Source of the DNA: Archaeoglobus sp. JdFR-27 | GTDB lineage: Archaea > Halobacteriota > Archaeoglobi > Archaeoglobales > Archaeoglobaceae | DNA length: 64,000 nucleotides | Assembly: GCA_002011235.1 (NCBI GenBank) | Contig: MTMO01000001.1 | Coordinates: 1 to 64,000, forward strand | Direction: 5' to 3' | In this document: in pieces, positions 19,521 through 27,359 of the stretch | How the letters are laid out: every line of letters begins with the position of its first letter | Numbering within the stretch: position 1 is the first letter of the stretch | Notes under the pieces: generated by a model | Seen by the model: only the letters and a program-made list of their open reading frames with translations | Database searches by the model: none | Told to the model about the DNA's origin: nothing | Program-made: the position numbers and the translations under genes

Positions 19521-20097
19521 CTTGAAAGATCTCGTTGAAGTGGTTTTTGAATATTGAAAGCTCTATAATGCAAACTCTAAATTGGTAGATTTAGGCATTT
19601 TAAATAAACTGAACAAAAACCGGTTTAACAATCTAAAGTTTTAAGTTTTTAGTCTTTTTCGTTTTAATCCTGTTATTACCCTTGTTGTACCTTTGTTATT
19701 CTTCTCATGGGATTAAAATGAAACTTAAGAAGCATCAGATAAATCCAGTTTTCAAATGACAGATTCATCGAGCAGACATATGAATTTGAGCTTTTAACTA
19801 TTTAAAGAGGGTTCAAAAGCAGTTTACAGAGAGGTCTATCTTTGAGTTAACTCAGTCACAGATCATGATAACATTTCAGTGGTTGGAGGTTATTCGCTAA
19901 AAGAGCTCCTGCAATAGTGAATTCCAACATGAACTGTGGGAGATGGATAGAGCTTTGAGAGCAATTCAAATCTTTTCAGAGTGTAATATGCATCAATGCT
20001 CCTAAAGAGAAGTCTAGTTTCTGTGGATACGTTAAAGATAATTATTAGAAAGATAACTTTCCGTTAACTATATATGCCCTAAATCCTAAAATCTATC
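19521..20097. other. AT-rich gap at the left edge of the accessory island
   Basis: 577 bases with no convincing gene, tRNA or long repeat. Near its right end are two direct copies of AAAGATAA (20034-20041 and 20049-20056), and the 12-mer TAAAGATAATTA at 20033-20044, which recurs at 30241-30252. A TATA-like CTATATAT at 20068-20075 sits about 26 bases before the integrase ATG, which fits a leaderless integrase message. Confidence 0.45.
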
Positions 20098-21288
20098 ATG
20101 GGACGGGTTTGGGATTTCTTAAGTTTATATCCAAAAGAGAGTACAAAAAGGGTTTATAGGGCTGGAATTTTTGATTTTTTCGATTTTGTATATGGCAGGA
20201 AAATCAGGAAAAAAAGAAAAGCAACCAGGGAAGAAATGGAAGAATATGAGAGGTTGGCAGAGGAGTATTTCACGAAGGAGAGAGATTACTTTGATGACAT
20301 GCTGAGATTCATAGCATACATGAACGGGGGTCCACCGATAGGGCAGAAAGCGAAAATCGCTGGTGTTAAGGAGTTTCTTTCCTATTATGGAGTTGAGTTT
20401 ACACAAAGGCAATTAAAACAGCTATCTACAAAGATGCCAAAAGGAAAGACTGCTAGGACTGCGGAGAAGGATATTGATACGGATATGCTTAGAAAAATCC
20501 TCACACATGCTGATTTGAAGCTAAAGGCTCTAATTCTAACGTTGGCTAGCTCAGGAATGAGGATAGGGGAAGCTTTACAGATTAGGCTATCGGATATTGA
20601 TCTCTCTAAAGATCCTGCACAAATCGTCGTTAGAGGGGAGTACACAAAGAGCGGGGATACCAGAACAATCTTTGTTAGCGGAGAAGCTAAAGAGGTATTG
20701 AAAGAATGGCTTAAAGTGCGAAATCAATATCTCAAATCGGCCGTAGGCAGAAACAGAGGCCTAGTTGAAAAAGCTGAGGCAAAGGAGAAGCCGATTGCCG
20801 ATGATCGCCTTTTTCCTTTCAGCGATAGAAATGTTCGAGAAATGTGGGAAAACGCTTTGAAAAAGGCTGGTTTGTGGAACAAGGATACTTCCACAGGGAG
20901 GAATCAGGTTAGAATTCACGCATTGAGGAGGTTTTTCAGGTCGCAGTTAGCCTTAGGCTGTCCGGTCGATATTGTTGAAGCATTAATGGGCCACGAAGGA
21001 TATTTAACCGAAGCATATCGGAGATACACCCTAAAACAGATGGCCGAATATTATAAGAAAGCTGAACACCTGGTTACGATTTCACAATCGCAATCTATTG
21101 AGAAGATAAAAGAGGAGATAAGATCAGAAATGACGGAAGTTATTGAGCGATTAGTTTTGGAGAATAGAGAGCTGAAAGAGAGGCTGAATAGGATAGAAAA
21201 AGCATTTTCGGCGTTTGCTAAGATCGCTATGGAAGATCCTGAGAGTTTGCCGATGCTTAAGGAGTTTTTGGAGAAAAAGAAAGATTAA
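20098..21288 (+). CDS. Tyrosine recombinase / integrase
   Basis: Site-specific recombinase of 396 residues. The catalytic set is visible: Arg155 in SSGMRIGEAL, Lys184 in EYTKSGDTR, His274 and Arg277 in HALRRFF, His299 in MGHEG, and the nucleophile Tyr307 or Tyr310 in YLTEAYRRYT. Residues 1-110 are a core-binding domain and residues about 325-385 a coiled-coil-rich tail (IEKIKEEIRSEMTEVIE). The ATG lies 26 bases after a TATA-like CTATATAT. It stands at the left edge of a 10-kb run of plasmid- or virus-like genes and most likely integrates that element. Its last bases overlap the stop of the opposite-strand gene by 4. Confidence 0.92.
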   Translation: MGRVWDFLSLYPKESTKRVYRAGIFDFFDFVYGRKIRKKRKATREEMEEYERLAEEYFTKERDYFDDMLRFIAYMNGGPPIGQKAKIAGVKEFLSYYGVEFTQRQLKQLSTKMPKGKTARTAEKDIDTDMLRKILTHADLKLKALILTLASSGMRIGEALQIRLSDIDLSKDPAQIVVRGEYTKSGDTRTIFVSGEAKEVLKEWLKVRNQYLKSAVGRNRGLVEKAEAKEKPIADDRLFPFSDRNVREMWENALKKAGLWNKDTSTGRNQVRIHALRRFFRSQLALGCPVDIVEALMGHEGYLTEAYRRYTLKQMAEYYKKAEHLVTISQSQSIEKIKEEIRSEMTEVIERLVLENRELKERLNRIEKAFSAFAKIAMEDPESLPMLKEFLEKKKD

Positions 21289-22235
21289 AAAAAGCCTTCA
21301 TCTTCAAATATTTCATCTTCATCATCCTCATCAACTTCATAAAACTCTCCAAGCTCATTTAAATAGACTCTCCTCTCCTCTCGTGGTTTGTCGCATTCTG
21401 GTGAGGTAAGGGCTACTGGTCCCCATCCCTGCGCAGTATGTTGCGGTCTTCCAGCACGCATAAGAATCCAAGCGATTTTTTGAGGTATTAGCATTATTCC
21501 TACCCCGATATTTTCAGCTACAATCTTGCCTATTAGCTTACCGCAGTTATGGAGTCTTCTATAGAAGACAGACAACATTGCTTCATCGATGTCTCCATGA
21601 TATTCTGAGATCATTGCATCAAAATCGCCCGCCTTGACTAGATCATCAACACTTGGTAAGGTGAATTCTTGCCTGAGTTCATCCTTTAGATGCGACCAAA
21701 TTACAGATGCTACCGTTGAAATGTTGTTTAAGATCGTAGCGATAAGATACAATACATCATCCACGACCAATCTACCTTTTTCTGTGCGATAAACCCTCCA
21801 AACCTCTATAATTTCATCACCCGTTCTAGGATCTCTTAAATAACGATCTTGGAAAAGTTCTCTAAACCACTCGGAATTGTAAATTATTTCAATAGCTTTT
21901 TTATCTTTTTTTCTCATCTTTATCCGGCTTCTCTTTTCTTTCATCTCTTTTTGCAAATATTCAATGTATGGTTTTGCCGTTGATGTAAACTTTTGACCTC
22001 TGAGTTTATAGCCATCCACAGGCTTGAGATAACCAACTTTCAAAAGTTCTTGCCTTGCGTTGATGACTGGCATCTGGTTTACATTTCTTACAGTTTTCAA
22101 GTTATAAATCAGCTTAACAACCTCACTCTGTGTTTTAGGATACATCCATGCTAAGTAACAAGCAGCACACATGGTTGGTTTTTGCAGATCATCTAAACTA
22201 CACTTTTTCTCATCTCGTGTAGTTAACGACGTCAT
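21285..22235 (-). CDS. Hypothetical 316-aa protein of the island, opposite strand
   Basis: I do not recognise this protein. Residues about 20-75 contain a Cys-containing segment (TMCAACYLAWMYP) and a stretch that could be a winged helix (TQSEVVKLIYNLK to LLKVGYLKP). The middle (105-240) is mixed helix with Trp and basic residues, and the C-terminus ends in an acidic tail (YEVDEDDEDEIFEDE). It converges on the integrase, sharing a 4-base stop overlap (TTAA), and is divergent from the replication operon. A regulatory or DNA-maintenance role fits the position but nothing in the sequence proves it. Confidence 0.7.
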   Translation of the reverse strand: MTSLTTRDEKKCSLDDLQKPTMCAACYLAWMYPKTQSEVVKLIYNLKTVRNVNQMPVINARQELLKVGYLKPVDGYKLRGQKFTSTAKPYIEYLQKEMKEKRSRIKMRKKDKKAIEIIYNSEWFRELFQDRYLRDPRTGDEIIEVWRVYRTEKGRLVVDDVLYLIATILNNISTVASVIWSHLKDELRQEFTLPSVDDLVKAGDFDAMISEYHGDIDEAMLSVFYRRLHNCGKLIGKIVAENIGVGIMLIPQKIAWILMRAGRPQHTAQGWGPVALTSPECDKPREERRVYLNELGEFYEVDEDDEDEIFEDEGFF

Positions 22236-22287
22236 AAATGTAATTAATTGCTAAAATGTATATATATTTTTCCGTGTAGCATCAAAT

Positions 22288-22455
22288 ATGGAAAAGATTT
22301 GGATTAAAAGAACGCTATCAATCGACATAGAGACGGCAAAACTATTGGAGAAAGTCATGGAAAAAACAGACCAAACGGCTTCACGGTTTTTTAGAGAGAA
22401 AATAAGAGAGGAAGCTCAAAAACTCGGTATTTTGGAGGTGAGTAATGGAGCTTGA
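22288..22455 (+). CDS. Small ribbon-helix-helix-like DNA-binding protein (first gene of the operon)
   Basis: 55 residues. The pattern is a short beta strand (IWIKRTLSIDIE) followed by two helices (TAKLLEKVMEKT and TASRFFREKIREEAQKLG), as in CopG/Arc-type regulators. The ATG lies about 26 bases after a TATATATA stretch (22259-22266), so it probably heads a leaderless operon. The stop overlaps the next start. It is a good candidate for copy-number or operon autoregulation. Confidence 0.65.
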   Translation: MEKIWIKRTLSIDIETAKLLEKVMEKTDQTASRFFREKIREEAQKLGILEVSNGA

Positions 22456-22549
22456 AGAGGTTCTCAGAGCAATCGAGGATTTTGTCGAGTGGTATGAGAA
22501 AAACCGAAAAATAAGGAGGAGTAATAATGCCAACAGAGATTATTCGTAA
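22445..22549 (+). CDS. Micro-ORF, 34 residues
   Basis: A short acidic-then-basic peptide (ELEEVLRAIEDF, then EKNRKIRRS) of unknown function. Support is positional: GGAGGTGA lies 4-5 bases before the ATG, the start overlaps the preceding gene's end, and the stop overlaps the next gene. It could instead serve only to couple translation between its neighbours. Confidence 0.45.
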   Translation: MELEEVLRAIEDFVEWYEKNRKIRRSNNANRDYS

Positions 22550-22739
22550 TACTAATTATTTAAAGCTTTCGAAACAGGGACGGAAACTTGTAAAGTTTGA
22601 TCGAAATGGTAAAATTTATTTTCCAGCGTTATATCGAAAGATTTTCCGAGGATACCGATTCTACCTTGAACTTGCCGATGGCAAGATCGTTCTTGACCCG
22701 ATAAAGCTTGATGACGGACTTGAGGAGGAGATAAAATGA
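22527..22739 (+). CDS. AbrB/SpoVT-like swapped-hairpin protein
   Basis: 70 residues with the AbrB-type pattern KLVKFDRNGKIYFPALYRKIFRG followed by YLELADGKIVLDPI, here given as separate pieces: VKFDRNGKIYFPALYR and ADGKIVLDPI. Such proteins bind DNA as dimers and act as transition-state regulators or antitoxins. AAGGAGGAG precedes the ATG. Its TGA overlaps the next ATG (ATGA). Confidence 0.7.
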   Translation: MPTEIIRNTNYLKLSKQGRKLVKFDRNGKIYFPALYRKIFRGYRFYLELADGKIVLDPIKLDDGLEEEIK

Positions 22740-22867
22740 CGTTTGAGCTTGTAGAGATCGAGCCAATTAGGGAGAGACCAGGATTTAAAGCGTTTTTCAA
22801 GGGCGACAAAGAAGAGCTTCTCAGTATCACGATTGAGAAAAAAAAGGGAAGTTCAAAATCCTCTTGA
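22736..22867 (+). CDS. Micro-ORF, 43 residues
   Basis: Short basic protein (ELVEIEPIRERPGFKAFF, then TIEKKKGSSK). Unknown function. It begins in an ATGA overlap with the AbrB-like gene and ends in a TGATG overlap with the AAA+ gene, and a GAGGAG lies just upstream. The beta-strand pattern ELVEIEPI resembles small OB- or SH3-like folds, but it is too short to assign. Confidence 0.5.
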   Translation: MTFELVEIEPIRERPGFKAFFKGDKEELLSITIEKKKGSSKSS

Positions 22868-24900
22868 TGAACGACAATGAAAAGAAGGCTGAGATCTTCG
22901 CCGATTCTTGGGAAGACCCACCGATAAGAAAAATCGGGGCAAGCCTAAGGTATTTAGGATTCAAGCCGAAAGAGGAGGAAGTTCGAGGACTATTTTTAGA
23001 CTTACAAAACGACGAAAGAAGCAATTGGATTTATAACTGGACTCCACCCACGAAAGAGCTGGAGATCAAAGAAAAGGAGAATATTGAGCAGAGGGCACGA
23101 AAACTCTTAAAAGATCCGTTGTTGCTTCAAAAGATTCGGACAGTTCTGGACTTCAAGATTGCGGGGTTGGGAAAGAAGAAGTTGGGAGTTTTTCTAGCCC
23201 TACTCACAAAGAACTTGAAGGATCCAAAAGAGAGAACCTCCGTATGCATTTATGGTAAGTGGGGCGAGGGAAAAAGCTATCTGATCGAGAAGGTTCTTGA
23301 ACTCTTTGATTGTGAACGAATGAATTCGGCGACATTAGCCGGTATTTACAGGGATTCTTTGAAAGACAGGAGATATTATGACGGCAAAATCCTCTACTTT
23401 GGAGATATTGGCGATAGCATCCCAGATGACCTTGAACAGGTCTTCAACTTCTTTAAGCAACTAATCACCGAAGGAAAAGCAGTTAAGAAATTGGTCATGG
23501 ATCAAGGAGGAGACCTTGAAACAAAAGATCTAGTTTTGGAGGGGTTCCCGATCCTAGTTTGGACCGCACAAACAACACCAGATGATGAGCAAATATTAAG
23601 CCGTGTATTACCAATGGAGCCAGACTTCTCAGAGGAGCAGAGAAGATTAATTCAAGAGCACAGCAGTTTTGAGAACGAATTACCTGAAGAGATGATTTAT
23701 CCGAAAGAATATCGAGAACTTGAAAGGATCGTTAAAACAGCATTGAAAATCCTTGAAAAAGAATCCTTACCGGTGATAAATCCCTTCGCCAGGTTGATTA
23801 ACTCATGCATGAGCATACACAGTCCGAATATTAATCGTGATCGGCAGAAGTTTTTCGGGATCGTTCATGCCTTAACACATCTTCACCAATATCAGAGAGC
23901 AAAGATCAAGGTTCATGGAAAGGAGTACGTGGTTGTAAGCCCACTAGACGTTGTGAATGCCCTTTATCTTGTTGGAGAAGAATTTAAAGCTCTATTTGGA
24001 GCCCTTGACAAAATATCACAGAAAGCATACCGAGTCATCCAAGAAAAAGTTGATCCTATAACGAAACCCCTCAAAGAACTTGAGGAGGACGCCAGTAACT
24101 TCGAAAATCCTGACTTGAAAATAGAGGCGACCATTGAGTTGAGAACGAAGGGTTTCACCAATGAGGATCTAGCCGATTGGATGAACATTCACCCAAAAAC
24201 GGCATGGAAAATAACTACAAAGCTGAAAAGAAAAGGTCTTCTCGATAGAAAGAAAGAGGGGAAAGCTTACAAATATTATTTACTACCTGAATATACAGAA
24301 AGAAGTAAAACGAATGGTTTCGTTCTCTTTGATTCTCGGAGAATGATTGAAGGCTTGATTAGTGAAAAGGAGTTAAGAGAATGGTTGAATCGTTACAATT
24401 TTTCAATCTCTCTAGAAGAGGGGATGGAAAAAATTTATTTCATAAATCAAGATGATCTTGAGAGTACACCCACACCCGAAGCGAGAGTTTTTGAATTTTC
24501 CCTTATACCTTTCTGGGACCATTTAGAAATGAAACTAATGGAGCCACCGTTCAGCTTTAAATCGTGGTTGAAGGAAAGTTTCCTTCTCGGAGAACGAAAG
24601 AGAACGAAAGAAGAGAGTTCAGAAAAACCGGATGAGGAGAGTTCAAACCAAGGAGAGAAGGAAGATAACAGCGAGTTGGGGAAAAAAGAAGAAGAGGAGA
24701 CCGTTCTCGATTTAACAAGCGAAGGAGATAGCGAACTGTTAGAGGTAGATAAACCTTACAAATGCTATTGTGGCGAAAATTTCGACTCACGAGAGGAATT
24801 TGATAAGCATGCCAGCTTTTGTGAGAGGTTTCAAGCGGTTCAAGCTAGAGAAGCTAAGTACGGAATAGATTCTCCTTGGAGGAGAGAGGATGAGGATTAG
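22867..24900 (+). CDS. AAA+ replication ATPase/helicase-like protein with winged helix and zinc-knuckle tail
   Basis: 677 residues. The P-loop is YGKWGEGKSYL (GKS at about 135-137) and a Walker B-like strand is ILYFGDIGD (175-183). A sensor-1-like strand PILVWTAQT (228-236) is followed by LSRVLPMEP, whose Arg (246) is placed like the MCM/SF3 arginine finger. Residues about 430-470 form a winged helix (TNEDLADWMNIHPKTAWKI). After an acidic linker, a Cys-x-Cys...His...Cys knuckle (CYCGENF to HASFC) closes the protein. The gene overlaps the primase gene by 11 bases, so it is probably the element's replicative helicase or initiator. The exact AAA+ clade is not resolved; divergence from MCM and SF3 is large. 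Confidence 0.75.
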   Translation: MNDNEKKAEIFADSWEDPPIRKIGASLRYLGFKPKEEEVRGLFLDLQNDERSNWIYNWTPPTKELEIKEKENIEQRARKLLKDPLLLQKIRTVLDFKIAGLGKKKLGVFLALLTKNLKDPKERTSVCIYGKWGEGKSYLIEKVLELFDCERMNSATLAGIYRDSLKDRRYYDGKILYFGDIGDSIPDDLEQVFNFFKQLITEGKAVKKLVMDQGGDLETKDLVLEGFPILVWTAQTTPDDEQILSRVLPMEPDFSEEQRRLIQEHSSFENELPEEMIYPKEYRELERIVKTALKILEKESLPVINPFARLINSCMSIHSPNINRDRQKFFGIVHALTHLHQYQRAKIKVHGKEYVVVSPLDVVNALYLVGEEFKALFGALDKISQKAYRVIQEKVDPITKPLKELEEDASNFENPDLKIEATIELRTKGFTNEDLADWMNIHPKTAWKITTKLKRKGLLDRKKEGKAYKYYLLPEYTERSKTNGFVLFDSRRMIEGLISEKELREWLNRYNFSISLEEGMEKIYFINQDDLESTPTPEARVFEFSLIPFWDHLEMKLMEPPFSFKSWLKESFLLGERKRTKEESSEKPDEESSNQGEKEDNSELGKKEEEETVLDLTSEGDSELLEVDKPYKCYCGENFDSREEFDKHASFCERFQAVQAREAKYGIDSPWRREDED

Positions 24901-25918
24901 AGAAGTACTCACCGATGAGTTAAAGAAGCATTACAAAGACAGATGGCCTAGAGAATTTGGCCACAAGTTTGATCACTCTTTTATGAGGAATGAAAGAGTC
25001 AACGATCAATATGAAGTTAAAAACCTGTTAAAATTCTATGATTTCCTTGATTGTTATTGCTCAGTTTACGCATTCAGGGAATGGCATGATTTAAGTGAAA
25101 TCAGAAAGCAGTCTGCTATAATAGATACGATTGTTTTTGATTTGGATTCTGAAGACCTCAGAGTTGCATTCAAAGAGGGAAGAAAGCTTGTTGAGTATTT
25201 ACTAAGCAAAGATACAACTCCACGAGTGTATTTCAGCGGACGACGGGGTTTTCACGTCTATCTTGACTTTCCACCCATTGAACTCAAGAACAAGAGCGAA
25301 GTCATCAAAAGGTTTGGAATCAGGATAAGAGATGAGCTTAACTTAAAAACTGTTGATTCACATGTATTCGAGGTTAGCCGACTTCTTCGGGCTCCTTTCT
25401 CAAAGCATAGTGGGAGCGGACTCAGGTGCACTCCGATAAAACCGGATAAGTTTATTGAAATGGATCTCATCAGCTTGAAGAGTTTTGTAAAGCACTCTTT
25501 CTCACCGATTGAGGTTCACGAAAGCAAATGGGCTTTAAAAGAACTCCGTTATGAGGACTTCAAGCTCACGACGAACAAAGTACTTCGCCAGATCCAGAGG
25601 AGGAAGATAAAGAGGCTCAAGAAAGATAAAAGCCTGGCTCCATGTATCAAAGCAATCCTTCAGAGGTTGGAAGAGGGAAAAAATCTCACTCATTTTGAAC
25701 GTTTCACCTTGGTGACGAACCTAGCGAATTTGGGGTGGGATAAAGAGAGGATTATCGCTCTATTTGAGGAACGGGTTCCTGACTGGGTGCGTGAGAGGAC
25801 GGAGTATCAAGTCAATCATATCGTTGGTAATGGATACAAAAGGCCGAAATGTGCGACTCTGAAGGCTGAAGGACTTTGTATCCCCTCATGTCCGAGAGTT
25901 GGGAGGGTAGAGGCATGA
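24890..25918 (+). CDS. Fused archaeo-eukaryotic primase: PriS-like domain plus PriL-like Fe-S domain
   Basis: 342 residues. The N-terminal half is an AEP catalytic domain with the metal pair Asp84/Asp86 (VFDLDSED), the nucleotide motif YFSGRRGFHVYL (114-125) and a likely third acid, Asp156 (TVDSHVFE). The C-terminal part (250-335) matches the PriL Fe-S domain, with four spaced cysteines C252, C321, C330 and C334 and the typical ERFTLVTNLANLGW helix. Cellular archaea encode these on two genes; a single-chain PriS-PriL version is known from the plasmid pTN2 polymerase/primase type. It overlaps the AAA+ gene and the next gene, so the replication module is translationally coupled. Confidence 0.88.
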   Translation: MRIREVLTDELKKHYKDRWPREFGHKFDHSFMRNERVNDQYEVKNLLKFYDFLDCYCSVYAFREWHDLSEIRKQSAIIDTIVFDLDSEDLRVAFKEGRKLVEYLLSKDTTPRVYFSGRRGFHVYLDFPPIELKNKSEVIKRFGIRIRDELNLKTVDSHVFEVSRLLRAPFSKHSGSGLRCTPIKPDKFIEMDLISLKSFVKHSFSPIEVHESKWALKELRYEDFKLTTNKVLRQIQRRKIKRLKKDKSLAPCIKAILQRLEEGKNLTHFERFTLVTNLANLGWDKERIIALFEERVPDWVRERTEYQVNHIVGNGYKRPKCATLKAEGLCIPSCPRVGRVEA

Positions 25919-26181
25919 GTGTAAACATTTTGGCGGTTTACACCGAATTGAAACAGAAACAAAAGCAAAAGAGGAGGAAAATCCGAATTAGAACCTGTTA
26001 TCAATGCCTACATGGTAGGAGGTATGATTCCCAAGGTAATGAAGTAATGAACAAGCGTATTTTCTGTAAAGCTTGGCAAGGCGTGGTTTATTTAGGTTCT
26101 GCCCGATATTGCGAGCTATTCGAGCAATATCAAGCTCCTCATGAGAATAAGAGGAGGAAAAAATCGAAAAGGAGGTGGTAA
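25915..26181 (+). CDS. Small basic protein with four cysteines (zinc-finger-like)
   Basis: About 88 residues, starting in an ATGA overlap with the primase. A Cys-x2-Cys (CYQCLHGRRYD) is followed by two more cysteines (FCKAWQ and YCELFEQY), a plausible zinc site, flanked by very basic ends (KQKQKQKRRK and KRRKKSKRRW). Likely a nucleic-acid-binding accessory protein of the element; no family recognised. Confidence 0.65.
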   Translation: MSVNILAVYTELKQKQKQKRRKIRIRTCYQCLHGRRYDSQGNEVMNKRIFCKAWQGVVYLGSARYCELFEQYQAPHENKRRKKSKRRW

Positions 26182-26309
26182 AAACGAGCATTTTGTCTAT
26201 ACAGTACAAAAAACGGTATTATTGCCGAAAGCACGGATATTTAGATCGCTGGAAGCTGAAAGAGAAGTGCTTTCCGGAGAGGTGTAGAAAGCTCCTCTGC
26301 AGGTGGTAG
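26175..26309 (+). CDS. Mini zinc-finger-like protein A (44 residues)
   Basis: Begins at GTG within the end of the previous gene, or at a TTG six codons later. The core pattern is YYCRKHGYLDRW, then EKCFPERCRKLLC, a compact Cys/His-rich module. The next gene repeats the same layout, so the two are a tandem duplicated pair. Shine-Dalgarno-like GGAGGTGG overlaps the start. Function unknown; nucleic-acid binding is inferred from basic charge and Cys spacing. Confidence 0.5.
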   Translation: MVKTSILSIQYKKRYYCRKHGYLDRWKLKEKCFPERCRKLLCRW

Positions 26310-26320
26310 GAGGTGGTAGA

Positions 26321-26446
26321 ATGGAGATTAAGGCAGAAAAAACCACAACGCGGTTTTATTGTTCGAAATACCGAAAATTCGTTCCATATCGGACCGTAAG
26401 ATCGAAGTGCTCGCCTCATCGTTGCCGATCTTTGTTTGAGCTTTGA
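26321..26446 (+). CDS. Mini zinc-finger-like protein B (41 residues), paralogue of A
   Basis: ATG start preceded by GGAGGTGG. The core RFYCSKYRKFVPYRTV followed by SKCSPHRCRSL aligns with protein A without gaps over the shared pattern [YF]YC.K...KC.P.RCR.L. One His/Cys position differs (H in A, Y in B), so the metal site may not be identical. The stop overlaps the next start by three bases. Confidence 0.5.
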   Translation: MEIKAEKTTTRFYCSKYRKFVPYRTVRSKCSPHRCRSLFEL

Positions 26447-26640
26447 GACTATCAGAGTGGAAGAAGTTGAAGAAGAACGGAGGGCTCGGCTTGATCCCTT
26501 GCTTTCGCTGTAAGAAGGTGAACTGCGTTGATTTTGGTAGTGAAAACTGCCAGTTTGAACTCGCTCCCTGGGCCAAATACCTCAAGGGAAAGGATTTGGC
26601 GATTAAAGGCATAGGTGGTCTGCATGTCAAAAAAAGTTAA
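26443..26640 (+). CDS. Small four-Cys protein
   Basis: 65 residues if started at the TTG at 26443, which overlaps the previous stop. Cys-x2-Cys-x4-Cys-x7-Cys (PCFRCKKVNCVDFGSENC) is a likely zinc or Fe-S site. The N-terminal half is basic. No clear Shine-Dalgarno, so the start is uncertain. Third Cys-rich small protein in a row in this operon. Confidence 0.5.
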   Translation: MRLSEWKKLKKNGGLGLIPCFRCKKVNCVDFGSENCQFELAPWAKYLKGKDLAIKGIGGLHVKKS

Positions 26641-26770
26641 GCTACCTACCGACTACATACGTTTTTTGAAGGATCAAGGTCTATCCTTGAGCGAGATAAA
26701 GGCTCGGTTGTACTATGAAATGGGAATCGAGGTTTCAAAGGCAACGTTGAGCCGGAGGTTGAGAGAATGA
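26624..26770 (+). CDS. Mini helix-turn-helix protein (48 residues)
   Basis: ATG preceded by AGGTGG. Residues about 20-47 (LSLSEIKARLYYEMG, then VSKATLSRRLRE) read as a helix-turn-helix in which SKATLSRRLR is the recognition helix. It overlaps the neighbours on both sides (17 bases and ATGA). Possibly a stand-alone DNA-binding domain like resolvase or Trp-repressor HTH tails. Confidence 0.55.
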   Translation: MSKKVKLPTDYIRFLKDQGLSLSEIKARLYYEMGIEVSKATLSRRLRE

Positions 26771-26874
26771 GAAATATAAAAAAAATTTCTACAAATCAAA
26801 AAATCCCTTCGGATGTAGATAGTTTGAGATTTTTAAGAAAACTGTTGTCGTCCCCTCCAAAAAAAGGGGTCTGA
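26767..26874 (+). CDS. Micro-ORF, 35 residues
   Basis: Starts in an ATGA overlap with the HTH micro-protein and ends just before the Shine-Dalgarno of the next gene. The peptide (RNIKKISTNQKIPSDVDS onward) has no recognisable features. It may be real or just a coupling frame. Confidence 0.3.
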   Translation: MRNIKKISTNQKIPSDVDSLRFLRKLLSSPPKKGV

Positions 26875-26883
26875 TGGGGGGTG

Positions 26884-27081
26884 ATGTCGGTGCGTGATGA
26901 ACCAACCCCAGCCTTAATTTCGTTGAAAATAAGCAATAATGAGGAAGGCAGGATAATAGAGCTTACAGTACAATCTGATGACGGAATAGAAGCGGTAGAG
27001 GAAACCTTCAATCGTGTTCTCAGTCAGATCTCATCCTTTCTCCACGGCAAGAGTGGAAGCTCGGAGGTTGACGTCGTATGA
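26884..27081 (+). CDS. Small hypothetical protein
   Basis: About 65 residues; the ATG at 26884 follows GGGGGGTG. A beta strand pair (ALISLKISN and GRIIELTVQSDDG) and a helix (AVEETFNRVLSQISSFL) suggest a compact alpha/beta fold. The sequence resembles no family I can name. The stop overlaps the next ATG. Confidence 0.5.
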   Translation: MSVRDEPTPALISLKISNNEEGRIIELTVQSDDGIEAVEETFNRVLSQISSFLHGKSGSSEVDVV

Positions 27082-27359
27082 GGGAGGGATTTTATCGCTA
27101 TTGCACAATTTGCGGGGTTTCAAACTTTAGCGAACCGTTAAGAGCTTACTCTGACGGTTCAGGAAAGTTGTGGGTTTATCTGTGTTATGAATGTGAAAAG
27201 AAGGTCCTGAAGGTCACGGGTGGAGAAATACCATTGAAAAAATTAAAAGAGCTGGGAGGTGGTTTCTTTGGAAGAGAAAAAACCGATAGTAGGAGCGATA
27301 CCCAAAAACTCTCTGATCTCAGTCGAGAGCTTAGCCTTATATTTGGGTTGCTCGGTTGA
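27078..27359 (+). CDS. Zinc-ribbon protein
   Basis: 93 residues with two zinc knuckles, YCTICG near residue 8 and LCYECEKKV near 35, typical of a treble-clef or ribbon. The last 34 codons overlap the following helix-turn-helix gene in another frame, so the C-terminal end (after KLKELGGG) may be variable. Starts in an ATGA overlap with the previous gene. Confidence 0.6.
   Translation: MREGFYRYCTICGVSNFSEPLRAYSDGSGKLWVYLCYECEKKVLKVTGGEIPLKKLKELGGGFFGREKTDSRSDTQKLSDLSRELSLIFGLLG

Noticed and set aside
19521-20097. tRNA gene as integration target
   Set aside because: No cloverleaf, no GGTTCRA-type T-loop and no CCA context could be found in the gap on either strand.
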